Source: Verrucomicrobiales bacterium
GTDB taxonomy: Bacteria; Verrucomicrobiota; Verrucomicrobiia; Limisphaerales; RI-55
Direction: 5' to 3'
Length of the DNA stretch: 6,755 nt
Assembly: GCA_003484235.1 (NCBI GenBank)
Contig: DNDP01000290.1
Location: 7,000 to 13,754 of the forward strand
Numbering within the stretch: position 1 is the stretch's first letter; each line of letters opens with the position of its first letter. Both the position numbers and the translations under genes were made by a program. The notes under the pieces were generated by a model. It ran no database searches, was not told the origin of the DNA, and saw nothing but the letters and a program-made list of their open reading frames with translations. Below, one piece after another: positions 1-6,496 of the stretch.

Positions 1-1296
1 GACCTCGGCTGCTTCGGACAGAAGCTGATTCAGACGCCGCGTCTCGACCAGATGGCGGCCGAGGGGATGAAATTCACGCAGTTCTACGCGGGCTCGACCG
101 TCTGCGCGCCGTCCCGGAGCGTGCTCATGACCGGCAAACACACCGGCCGCTGTTCGGTCCGCGGCAATGCCGGCGGCTCCAAGCAGGCGCTGCTGCCGGG
201 TGAAACCACCGTGGCCGAGTTGCTGAAGGGCGCCGGCTACTCGACGGCGCTGATCGGCAAATGGGGCATCGGCGATTTCGAACCCGGTGGCGAGCATGCG
301 CTGCCGACTCGCGAGGGCTTCGATTATTTCTTCGGCTACGCCAACCAGCATCACGCGCACAACTACTACCCGGACGTCCTCTTCCGGAACGAGACGCGGG
401 TGCCGCTCCGCAATGTCGTCGAGCCGTCGGCGAACGCCTCCTCGTTCAAGACCTTCACCAGCGGCGCGGCCAGCAGGCGGATCGACTACTCGCACGACCT
501 GTTTGCCGACGAGGCGTTGCAATGGGTGAAGGACCAGAAGGCCGGGCCATTCTTCCTCTATCTGGCGCTGACGATTCCGCACGCGAACAACGAAGGGACC
601 CGCATGACCGGTGATGGTGCCGAGGTGCCCGATCACGGCATCTATGCGGACAAGGACTGGCCGAAACAGGACAAGGGGCAGGCCGCGATGATCACCCGGA
701 TGGACAAGGACGTCGGTCGATTGCTCGACCTGCTCAAGGAACTGGGCATCGCGGAGAACACGCTGGTGATCTTCAGCTCGGACAACGGCCCGCACAACGA
801 GGCGGGGCACAATCCGAAGCGGTTCAATCCCTCCGGCCCCTTGACCGGCATGAAGCGGACGCTCACCGAGGGGGGCATCCGCGTGCCGACCATCATGTGG
901 TGGCCGGGCACGGTGAAAGCCGGCGTCACGTCCGATCACGTCGGTTATTTCGGCGACCTGATGGCCACCGCCGCGGACCTGGCCGGGATCGGGGCGCCCG
1001 CGGACCTCGATTCCATCAGTTTCGCGCCGACGCTCACCGGCAAAGGCACGCAGAAGCAGCACGACTACCTCTACTGGGAATTCTACGAACAGGGCAGCCG
1101 GCAGGCCGTGCGCTTCGGCGACTGGAAGGCGATCCGCGAGCCGATGTTCACCGGCAAGATGAAGCTCTACAACCTTGCCGACGATCTGGCCGAGCGACAC
1201 GACCTCGCCGCCGCCAAACCCGAGCTGGTGAAGAAGGCGGTCAAGCTGATGGACGAGGCCCACGTGCCGGATGAGCGCTGGCAGGTGAGGAAGTGA
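1..1296 (+). CDS. Arylsulfatase A-like sulfatase, 5' partial
   Basis: S1-family sulfatase that hydrolyses sulfate esters, probably on carbohydrates; the true substrate cannot be read from the sequence. The frame is open from base 1, so the gene enters from outside. The first codons (DLGCFGQK) normally follow the ADDLGYG metal-binding loop, so the signal peptide, first strand and Asp pair are missing, probably 30-50 residues. Counting from base 1, the active-site motif CAPSR begins at Cys35 (codon 103-105); this Cys is converted to formylglycine in the family. Further landmarks are GKWGIG (Lys87), the HHAHNYYPD segment typical of arylsulfatase A-like enzymes, IPHAN (His194), SSDNGPH (Asp261, Asn262, His265) and a Lys285 region (GMKRTLTEGGIRVP). 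The second signature has Gly where GKWHLG enzymes have His. The C-terminus (LYNLADDLAERHDLA) is typical and complete, ending in TGA. A methionine at base 52 is internal and not the start. The next gene is convergent, 3 bases away. Confidence 0.95.
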   Translation, partial: DLGCFGQKLIQTPRLDQMAAEGMKFTQFYAGSTVCAPSRSVLMTGKHTGRCSVRGNAGGSKQALLPGETTVAELLKGAGYSTALIGKWGIGDFEPGGEHALPTREGFDYFFGYANQHHAHNYYPDVLFRNETRVPLRNVVEPSANASSFKTFTSGAASRRIDYSHDLFADEALQWVKDQKAGPFFLYLALTIPHANNEGTRMTGDGAEVPDHGIYADKDWPKQDKGQAAMITRMDKDVGRLLDLLKELGIAENTLVIFSSDNGPHNEAGHNPKRFNPSGPLTGMKRTLTEGGIRVPTIMWWPGTVKAGVTSDHVGYFGDLMATAADLAGIGAPADLDSISFAPTLTGKGTQKQHDYLYWEFYEQGSRQAVRFGDWKAIREPMFTGKMKLYNLADDLAERHDLAAAKPELVKKAVKLMDEAHVPDERWQVRK

Positions 1297-1299
1297 TCT

Positions 1300-1968
1300 C
1301 TATCCCGCGTTTACCATGAGGAACTGTCTTAGGCTGTAAGAGGTCGAAGTTGCAGGCCACGGCAAGGTTCGGACTTGGTTCTCCATGCCGAGCCACAGCT
1401 CGTTGTTTAGTAGCACTTCAACCACCGAGGACTGGTCATGGTTTCGTTGGTAGAACAACCGGAGCCAGTTGAGCCCGCAAGCAAATCGCTGCTGTCGAAG
1501 CAACTGAGACCATTCTTGATAGATGAGCGGGGTAGACTCGTCTGGCATCACTCCACGAATGCAGAATAGGCCAACAATCACCTGCATCGCGGCGCCGTCA
1601 ATGCACCAGGTCTCGGCTTCTGCATGATCCGACTCGATCCCAAATAGCGACCGGCAGATCACATGGAACGTTCCCATTAGAAATCGGTTGGCTGCGTCGG
1701 CAATCGCTTGATTGGTGCTGTTTCCGAGGCCGGCGAATGACTCCACAATTCTCCTTCCCGAGGGCAATTCGAACACGAAATCGACCTGCACGGTGGCCAG
1801 ATGGGGCGACGCTGCACCTTCGGCAGTCTGAACCGTGCAGCGAATGCAATCACCGCCGACGTTCACTCCGTTCCCATCAAGCTGGGCTTGGACGCCATGA
1901 GCATTGAAAGCTTCGTGCAAGAAGCGTGGCAGTTGTTGAACTGACTGCGGTAGGTTCGAGTGGTGCAT
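1300..1968 (-). CDS. Hypothetical protein resembling DUF6348
   Basis: Function unknown. From the ATG at 1968 the protein has 222 residues. An in-frame TTG at 1980 would add four (MSVG); an in-frame TGA at 1990-1992 (complement strand) bounds it upstream. Neither start has a well-spaced Shine-Dalgarno, so ATG is chosen by codon preference. It has no signal peptide or transmembrane segment, so it is probably cytoplasmic. Counted from the TTG start, the N-terminal part holds an ATVQVDFVFELPSGRRIVES strand pair followed by FAGLG (62-86) and a helix DAANRFLMGTFHVICRSLFG (95-114). This pattern matches my memory of DUF6348 proteins (hydrophobic strand, GR-ESFAGLG, then DA-F-FHVL). The C-terminal half is rich in Trp, Leu and Gln with no motif I recognise. 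Base composition is lower than the neighbours: three 60-base rows inside it (1321, 1381, 1621) contain 32, 33 and 31 G+C, against 37 and 40 in rows 541 and 4801. It may therefore be a later insertion between the two sulfatases. Confidence 0.8.
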   Translation of the reverse strand: MHHSNLPQSVQQLPRFLHEAFNAHGVQAQLDGNGVNVGGDCIRCTVQTAEGAASPHLATVQVDFVFELPSGRRIVESFAGLGNSTNQAIADAANRFLMGTFHVICRSLFGIESDHAEAETWCIDGAAMQVIVGLFCIRGVMPDESTPLIYQEWSQLLRQQRFACGLNWLRLFYQRNHDQSSVVEVLLNNELWLGMENQVRTLPWPATSTSYSLRQFLMVNAG

Positions 1969-2117
1969 TCCTACGCTCAATATCCGGAATCAAATGAATG
2001 TTCCAGCCCGGCCTGATCGTGGGAAGCGTATTACAAGTGCAGCTTCAATAGGCGGTGGTGGAGATTTGGGATGGAGTGGGCGGCCAAGGTTGCTGCGGTG
2101 GCGCTCATACACCCCGC
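1969..2117. promoter_or_regulatory. Divergent spacer between DUF6348-like gene and second sulfatase
   Basis: About 149 bases separate the two divergent starts, so promoters for both genes should lie here. A TATTAC hexamer at 2029-2034 resembles a -10 box, but I find no matching -35 at the usual distance. The right half (2051-2100) is G-rich on the plus strand and holds the possible leader ORF described separately. No operator-like palindrome stands out. Confidence 0.35.
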
Positions 2118-2121
2118 ATGA
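2071..2121 (+). CDS. Possible 16-codon leader ORF coupled to the sulfatase start
   Basis: The ORF encodes MEWAAKVAAVALIHPA and ends in TGA at 2119-2121, overlapping the ATG (2118-2120) of the following sulfatase as ATGA. A GGAG at 2060-2063 lies seven bases before its ATG, a good Shine-Dalgarno distance, whereas the sulfatase ATG itself has no visible Shine-Dalgarno. This would allow translational coupling: ribosomes finishing the short ORF restart on the sulfatase. The peptide has no recognisable domain, and an ORF this short arises easily by chance. An alternative reading is a GTG start at 2055 in the sulfatase frame, which adds 21 residues ahead of the signal peptide and looks less natural. 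Confidence 0.25.
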   Translation: MEWAAKVAAVALIHPA

Positions 2122-3494
2122 AGCATCTGCTCACTTTCCTGACCTGCGCGGCCGTCTTGTCCGGTTCGCTCGCCGCCGCCGATCGGCCCAATGTCCTCTT
2201 CATCGCCGTCGATGACTTGAACCATTGGGTCGGCCACCTGAAACGGAACCCCCAGACCATCACGCCGAACCTGGATCGGCTCGCGTCGTGGGGCGTTTCC
2301 TTCGCCAACGCCTACTGCGCCGCCCCTGCCTGCAATCCCTCGCGCGCCGCACTCATGTCCGGCATGCGCCCGAGCACGACCGGCATCTACCACAACCCCG
2401 ACGATTACCGGCCGCACATCGCACCGGAGCAGACCTTGAACTCGCACTTTCGCGCCAACGGCTATCGCGTGACGGGTGCCGGCAAAATCTATCACGGCGG
2501 CGGCGGCCGGATGTCCGAGTGGGACGATTACGGCAAGCCGAAGGCGGAGAAGCCCGGCGGCGTGATTGAGAGCGGAGCGGTGGGCGCGCTCAAGTGGGCG
2601 ATCCTCAAAGGCGGTGGCGACGTGCTCAACGACTATCACACGGTCAGCTACTGCATCGACGAGCTGAACGCCCAACACGAAGAGCCCTTCTTCCTCGCGT
2701 GCGGCATCTACCGTCCGCACCTGCCATGGAACGTGCCGCAGAAGTACTTCGACCTCCATCCGCTGGAATCGATCGAGTTGCCCCCGCACGATCCGCACGA
2801 TCTGGACGACGTCCCGCCCGCCGGCCGCGGCATGGCGCGGCCCGGCGGCGACCACAAGAGCGTGCTTGAGGCCGGCGCCTGGAAGCAGCTCGTGCGTGCT
2901 TATCTCGCGTCGGTCTCCTACGCCGATGCCCAGCTCGGTCGCCTGCTGGATGCCGTGGAGCAGTCGCCGCAGCGCGACAACATGATCATCGTGCTCTGGG
3001 GCGATCACGGCTGGCACCTCGGCGAAAAGTCGCACTGGCGGAAGTTCGCGCTCTGGGAGGAGGCCACGCGTGCGCCCCTGATCTGGGTCGTGCCCGGCGT
3101 GACACCGAAGGGTCAGATCATCCGGCGGTCGGTGGACTTCATGAGCATTTATCCGACGCTTTGCGACCTCGCCGGTTTGGCGCAACCGGACCACGTGGAA
3201 GGCGTCAGCCTGCGTCCGTTGCTGGTCGACCCGTCAGCACCGTGGGATCGTCCGGCGCTGACGACACACGGTTTCCGCAATCACGCTCTGCGCAGTGAAG
3301 GCTGGCGCTACATCCGTTACGCCGATGGCAGCGAGGAACTTTATGATGAGGTGAAGGATCCGCTGGAGCGAAAGAACGTCGCCGGCGAGGCGCAGTTTGC
3401 GCAAGTGAAGGCCGCTCTGGCGAAGTGGTTCCCGGCAATCGATGCCCCCCAGGTCATCCGCCGGCGATCAGTGGTCGCGGAAGATCGGCAATGA
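2118..3494 (+). CDS. Exported iduronate-2-sulfatase-type sulfatase
   Basis: Complete 458-residue S1-family sulfatase of the iduronate-2-sulfatase (IDS-like) branch, expected to desulfate glycans or related esters outside the cytoplasm. The ATG at 2118 is chosen because a signal peptide follows directly: MKH, a hydrophobic run, then SLAAADRPNV with cleavage near residue 20. Mature landmarks are the metal-binding Asp pair in AVDDLN (32-33) and CNPSRAALMSG with Cys72 (codon 2331-2333), the residue oxidised to formylglycine. GKIYHG follows (Lys123, His126), then GIYRPHLPW (His201) and the IDS-type block GDHGWHLGEKSHWRK (Asp296, His297, His300, Lys304). The C-terminal subdomain includes RYADGSEELYD and DPLERKN. 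Length is about normal for the family and no key residue is missing. The gene is codirectional with the first sulfatase but belongs to a different subfamily, so the pair is not a recent duplication. Substrate is unknown; bacterial members act on varied sulfated sugars. Confidence 0.95.
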   Translation: MKHLLTFLTCAAVLSGSLAAADRPNVLFIAVDDLNHWVGHLKRNPQTITPNLDRLASWGVSFANAYCAAPACNPSRAALMSGMRPSTTGIYHNPDDYRPHIAPEQTLNSHFRANGYRVTGAGKIYHGGGGRMSEWDDYGKPKAEKPGGVIESGAVGALKWAILKGGGDVLNDYHTVSYCIDELNAQHEEPFFLACGIYRPHLPWNVPQKYFDLHPLESIELPPHDPHDLDDVPPAGRGMARPGGDHKSVLEAGAWKQLVRAYLASVSYADAQLGRLLDAVEQSPQRDNMIIVLWGDHGWHLGEKSHWRKFALWEEATRAPLIWVVPGVTPKGQIIRRSVDFMSIYPTLCDLAGLAQPDHVEGVSLRPLLVDPSAPWDRPALTTHGFRNHALRSEGWRYIRYADGSEELYDEVKDPLERKNVAGEAQFAQVKAALAKWFPAIDAPQVIRRRSVVAEDRQ

Positions 3495-3584
3495 CCACGT
3501 GACGGCCACCTGCAGTCTGTCATTTGTCGAGTGTTCGATGTTCCTTTGAGCCGGTCAAGCCGGTCGAACGAGGCCGCGCTCCCA
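3495..3584. other. Convergent spacer, no clear terminator
   Basis: Ninety bases separate the stop of the sulfatase from the stop of the deacylase on the other strand. A terminator serving both would be expected. What can be seen is only a short TTGA-gccgg-TCAA inverted repeat at 3546-3558, a repeated GCCGGTC, and a GTTCGA/TCGAAC pair (3533-3538 and 3564-3569) with a long loop. None is followed by a T-run, so no intrinsic terminator is called. Confidence 0.5.
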
Positions 3585-5147
3585 TCACTGCCCCCGCCGG
3601 ACGACCCGGCCCGGGCGTGCGCCATTCGCCGGTGCGTCATCGACCACGACCTTCACTCCGTTCACCAGGACGAGCCTGAAGCCAGTGGCGTAATGGTGGG
3701 GTTGCTCGAAAGTCGCCTTATCGGACACGGTTCCAGGGTCGAACACCACAATGTCCGCCCAGGCCCCCTCCCTCAGCGATCCGCGATCCTTGATCTGGAA
3801 CGTGGCGGCGGGCAGGGAGGTCATGCGGCGCACTGCGTCCTCGAGCTTCAGGACCTTCTCCTCGCGCACGTAGCGGCCGAGAACGCGCGCGTTGTTGCCG
3901 TAGCCGCGCGGATGCGGAACGCCGGATTGCCAGGCGCGCACCGAGCTGTCGGCGGCGATCATCGTGTTGGGATGCCGGAGGTAGGCGCGGACGTCATCTT
4001 CGTTCATGGAGTGGAAGACTCCGGAGGCGCCGCCGTTCAGCTGGATCTCGAGGATCGCGTCGATCTGCCGGTCCAGGCTCTCGTCGCCGTAAAGTTCCTT
4101 GGCGGCCTGGGACAGGTTCAATCCGTTCAGGCGGGGCTGCGAATCGTAGGAGGCGATGACGGCGTAGCTGAAATCCGTGCCGCGCTTCGCCGCCTGTTCC
4201 TTGAGCTGGGCGATCACTTTCGCCCGCTCGTCCGCATCCTGCATCCGCTCCTTGAATTTCCCGCCCTCGCGCGCTTCCTCGGGGATCAGGCTGCCGATGC
4301 TTGTGCTGCTCGCGGTGTAAACATATTGATCCTGGGTGATGTCGAGACCTGACGCTCGAGCTCGTTCGATCGCTTCGATCACCTTGCCGGTCTGTCCCCA
4401 GTTTTTTTGGCCGCCCAGCTTCAGGTGGGAGATGTGCGCCGGGAGTCGGGCTTCGCGGGCAATGGTGAACAGTTCCTCCAGCGATTCCATGATGTGGTCG
4501 CTCTCGTTGCGCATGTGGCTGGCGTAAAGCCCGCCGTGTTCGGCGACGACGCGGGCGAGTTCGACCAGCTCCCCGGTCTTCGTGAACGTTCCGGGCAGGT
4601 AGATGAGACCCGTGGACATGCCAAGGGCGCCGTCCTCCATCCCCTTGGCCACGACCTGCTTCATCCGCCCCAGCTCCTCGTCCGTCGGCGGCCGCATGAA
4701 CGAGCCGCCCATCACATGGGAACGGATCGAGCCCTGGCCGATGAGCAGGGCGACGTTGACGGCGATGTTGGTCGCCCCGGCGCGACGGAAGAAACCGCCC
4801 ACATCCACGGGGCCGGAGCCGCAGTTGCCCAGGATCAGCGTGGTGACTCCCATTCGGGCAAAGTTCCGCGCTGAGGGCAGTTCGAGGATGTTCTCGGCGT
4901 GGGTGTGGACGTCGATGAATCCCGGCGCAATGATAAGCCCGGGGACGTCGATGACTTCCGCCGCGTTGGTGCCGGGCCGCCCAATTGCGGCGATGCGGCC
5001 GTCCTTGACCGCGACGTCGGCGAAACGCGCCGGATTGCCGTGCCCGTCCACGATTCGTCCTCCACGAAGGACGAGGTCGAATTCAGCGGTGGAACCACGG
5101 CCAGCCAGCGCCAGCCAGAGGGTGATGAGGACGACATGCCGTTGCAC
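3585..5147 (-). CDS. N-acyl-D-amino-acid deacylase-like amidohydrolase, exported
   Basis: Amidohydrolase-superfamily enzyme of the D-aminoacylase type (520 residues), expected to hydrolyse N-acyl-D-amino acids to a D-amino acid and a carboxylate; relatives also act on other amides. The start is GTG at 5147: a TAG lies a few codons upstream in frame and no ATG precedes the conserved part. Residues 1-21 look like a signal peptide (MQRH, hydrophobic LITLWLALAG, STA before EFD), so it probably acts in the periplasm. Metal-site candidates by comparison with D-aminoacylase are His81 and His83 (FIDVHTHAE), Cys109 (GNCG), His211 (SHMRNE), His241 (HISHLK) and Asp400 (IAADSS). PHPRGYGNNARVLG (411-424) and the C-terminal GAWADIVVFDP and LVLVNG blocks are family hallmarks, so the protein is complete. 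The usual SDG at the Asp is DSS here. It lies 17 bases downstream of the rhomboid gene on the same strand, so the two probably share a transcript. No Shine-Dalgarno precedes the GTG, which suggests coupled or weak initiation. Confidence 0.92.
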   Translation of the reverse strand: MQRHVVLITLWLALAGRGSTAEFDLVLRGGRIVDGHGNPARFADVAVKDGRIAAIGRPGTNAAEVIDVPGLIIAPGFIDVHTHAENILELPSARNFARMGVTTLILGNCGSGPVDVGGFFRRAGATNIAVNVALLIGQGSIRSHVMGGSFMRPPTDEELGRMKQVVAKGMEDGALGMSTGLIYLPGTFTKTGELVELARVVAEHGGLYASHMRNESDHIMESLEELFTIAREARLPAHISHLKLGGQKNWGQTGKVIEAIERARASGLDITQDQYVYTASSTSIGSLIPEEAREGGKFKERMQDADERAKVIAQLKEQAAKRGTDFSYAVIASYDSQPRLNGLNLSQAAKELYGDESLDRQIDAILEIQLNGGASGVFHSMNEDDVRAYLRHPNTMIAADSSVRAWQSGVPHPRGYGNNARVLGRYVREEKVLKLEDAVRRMTSLPAATFQIKDRGSLREGAWADIVVFDPGTVSDKATFEQPHHYATGFRLVLVNGVKVVVDDAPANGARPGRVVRRGQ

Positions 5148-5164
5148 GGGGTTGGTCTAGCCGA

Positions 5165-6388
5165 TCACGCCGGCAAAGGCGATGACTTGTTGTGGGCGTA
5201 ATTCATCCACAACCAGAAGCCGAAGCCCACGGCGGCGCCTCCCAAATGGGCCAGCGCGCTGACGTTGGAGATGCCGGCAGTTTGCTGGACGACGAGCAGC
5301 AGCTGCAGCAGCCCCCACATCACGAGGCCGCCCCAGGCAGGAAACGAGAACCAGCGGAAGTAGAGGTAGTAGCGGAACATCAGCCCGAGCCGGGCCTGAG
5401 GGAAACGGAACGCGTAGCAGGTGATCACCCCCGAGATGCCGCCGCTGGCACCCACGCAGACGATGTCCGCCCGGGGGTCGCCCAAGGCGTGCAGCGCATT
5501 TCCGGCGAGCGTGGCCCCAAGCAGGAGCAGCAGGTAGCGGCCGCGGCCGATGACCTCCTCCACGTTGTCCCCGAAGACGAGCAGGAAGTAGAGGTTGCCG
5601 ACCAGATGCAGCCAGCCCGCGTGCAGGAAAAACGCGGTGATCCACGTGAGTCCAAAATGGCGGAAGGCGGCCTCGGGGAGGAAGCCCCAGGATTCGATCA
5701 CTCCTCCAAAGTCTGTGGCCCGGGCGATCAGGAAGAACACGAGGCACAGGGCGGCCGTGGCCCAGGTGAGAAGAGGACGGATGCTGATGGGGTTGTCGTA
5801 TTCCACCGGCATGCCGAGGAAGCCGGCCGCCACCTGCCACAGTTCCGAAGGCATTTCACCATCTTCCGTGCGTTGCGCCTCCCGGCGAATCTGCTCCACC
5901 TTGATCAAGGCCAACCGTTCCCGGGCCTCCTGCGGCAGGGCGTCGGGAGCCGACCTGCCTGCGGGCGTCCACTTGGGCAGGGCGTCCATTTCGCGCGTGT
6001 CGAACCAGAGCATGTGACATGAACGGCAGGCATCCACCTCGAGGCCGGCGCCATTTGAGGCGAGCGGCAGTTCGAACATGAAGTTCTGGCAGACTGGGCA
6101 GGGGACCGGTCCCGGATGTTGTCGTCCGATGACTGCCTTCCAAAGGCGGTTGACCGCGCGTTCCTCACACAGGCCCCGCAGTGCATAGAGACTGACAAGC
6201 CGACCTCGACAGCTGGAGCACTCCCAAAGTTTCTTGTCGGACGTTCCTCCGGCTGTCAGCGCCCCGGCACACCGGGGGCAATGGTAAAGCGGATTCAAGT
6301 GGCGAAATGCTGGGCCAAATGGGCCGTGCCTGACAAGCTGACCGGCCTGATAATGTCGTCCGATGTTTGGAACTACGACGGGATTCAT
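5165..6388 (-). CDS. Rhomboid intramembrane serine protease with two N-terminal zinc ribbons
   Basis: Membrane protease that cuts transmembrane substrates within the bilayer. The ATG at 6388 is preferred; a TTG just before it would add one residue. A GGGA about four bases before that ATG is a weak ribosome site. Numbering here counts from the TTG. The N-terminal cytoplasmic part has two TFIIB-type zinc ribbons: Cys38/Cys41 with Cys58/Cys61, and Cys98/Cys101 with Cys122/Cys125, the second ending in the typical LWFDTREMDALP. A charged, probably helical linker (155-195) leads to a six-helix rhomboid core from about 205 to 397. Catalytic features are intact: HAGWLHLVGN (His262, Asn266) for the oxyanion side, GASGG with nucleophile Ser316, and AHLGG with His382 completing the dyad. 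The stretch between the helix carrying Ser316 and the next one is aromatic and basic (RYYLYFRWFSF). The gene is first in a probable two-gene unit with the deacylase and diverges from the DapA-family gene. Substrate is unknown; the ribbons may bind a partner or sense metal, which is inference. Confidence 0.93.
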   Translation of the reverse strand: MNPVVVPNIGRHYQAGQLVRHGPFGPAFRHLNPLYHCPRCAGALTAGGTSDKKLWECSSCRGRLVSLYALRGLCEERAVNRLWKAVIGRQHPGPVPCPVCQNFMFELPLASNGAGLEVDACRSCHMLWFDTREMDALPKWTPAGRSAPDALPQEARERLALIKVEQIRREAQRTEDGEMPSELWQVAAGFLGMPVEYDNPISIRPLLTWATAALCLVFFLIARATDFGGVIESWGFLPEAAFRHFGLTWITAFFLHAGWLHLVGNLYFLLVFGDNVEEVIGRGRYLLLLLGATLAGNALHALGDPRADIVCVGASGGISGVITCYAFRFPQARLGLMFRYYLYFRWFSFPAWGGLVMWGLLQLLLVVQQTAGISNVSALAHLGGAAVGFGFWLWMNYAHNKSSPLPA

Positions 6389-6496
6389 CAATCCCGGTCG
6401 GCCCGTCGATGGCGGCTGAAAATCTTCGGTCGCGGCTGACTCGGGTATTGCCGGCAGCTGCTCTTGCCGCTATTTAACAGCCCCAATTACTCCCGC
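6389..6496. promoter_or_regulatory. Divergent promoter region with small palindromes
   Basis: This is the only space for promoters of the minus-strand rhomboid-deacylase unit and the plus-strand DapA-family gene. It contains overlapping symmetric elements: TGCCGGCA (6449-6456), GCAGCTGC (6454-6461) and an inverted pair CGGCA (6452-6456) with TGCCG (6465-6469) around eight bases. TTGCCG occurs twice, at 6448 and 6464. Such symmetry could be an operator or chance in GC-rich DNA. Confidence 0.45.
6448..6476 (+). promoter_or_regulatory. Candidate sigma-70-type promoter for the DapA-family gene
   Basis: TTGCCG (6448-6453) and TATTTA (6471-6476) are separated by 17 bases, the ideal spacing. The match to consensus is 4 of 6 and 3 of 6. 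Transcription would begin near 6483, leaving a leader of only about 14 bases without a Shine-Dalgarno. The small palindromes described for this region lie between the two hexamers, where a bound repressor could block transcription. Confidence 0.3.

Noticed and set aside
1994..2215. 73-codon plus-strand frame crossing the divergent spacer into the sulfatase.
   Set aside because: It overlaps the sulfatase signal peptide and catalytic core in another frame, has low-complexity Arg-rich translation and no Shine-Dalgarno.
2031..3194. Long 387-codon open frame on the minus strand opposite the second sulfatase.
   Set aside because: It is a shadow of a complete sulfatase with all catalytic motifs. 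Its translation is rich in Arg, His, Ala and Val with no domain, as expected for antisense frames in high-GC DNA.
3533..3569. Inverted repeats in the convergent spacer considered as a bidirectional terminator.
   Set aside because: Stems are only 4-6 base pairs, the larger one has a loop of about 25 bases, and no T-run follows on either strand.
3531..4352. 273-codon plus-strand open frame opposite the deacylase 3' half.
   Set aside because: It is an antisense shadow of conserved deacylase sequence, including the PHPRGYG block; no independent evidence for translation.
4401..4408. On the minus strand the deacylase contains A AAA AAC in frame (CAA AAA AAC), a heptamer of the type used for -1 frameshifting.
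   Set aside because: The zero-frame protein is complete and family-like beyond this point, no obvious downstream stem was recognised, and the shifted frame encodes nothing familiar. Probably coincidence from Gln-Lys-Asn.
5101..5120. Near-perfect 10-base tandem repeat (CCAGCCAGCG then CCAGCCAGAG).
   Set aside because: It codes for the Leu/Ala-rich signal peptide core of the deacylase on the minus strand, which explains the repetition.
5192..6022. 276-codon plus-strand open frame opposite the rhomboid gene.
   Set aside because: The opposite strand encodes an intact rhomboid with catalytic dyad and zinc ribbons. The plus-strand product is Glu/Gln/His-rich without recognisable structure.
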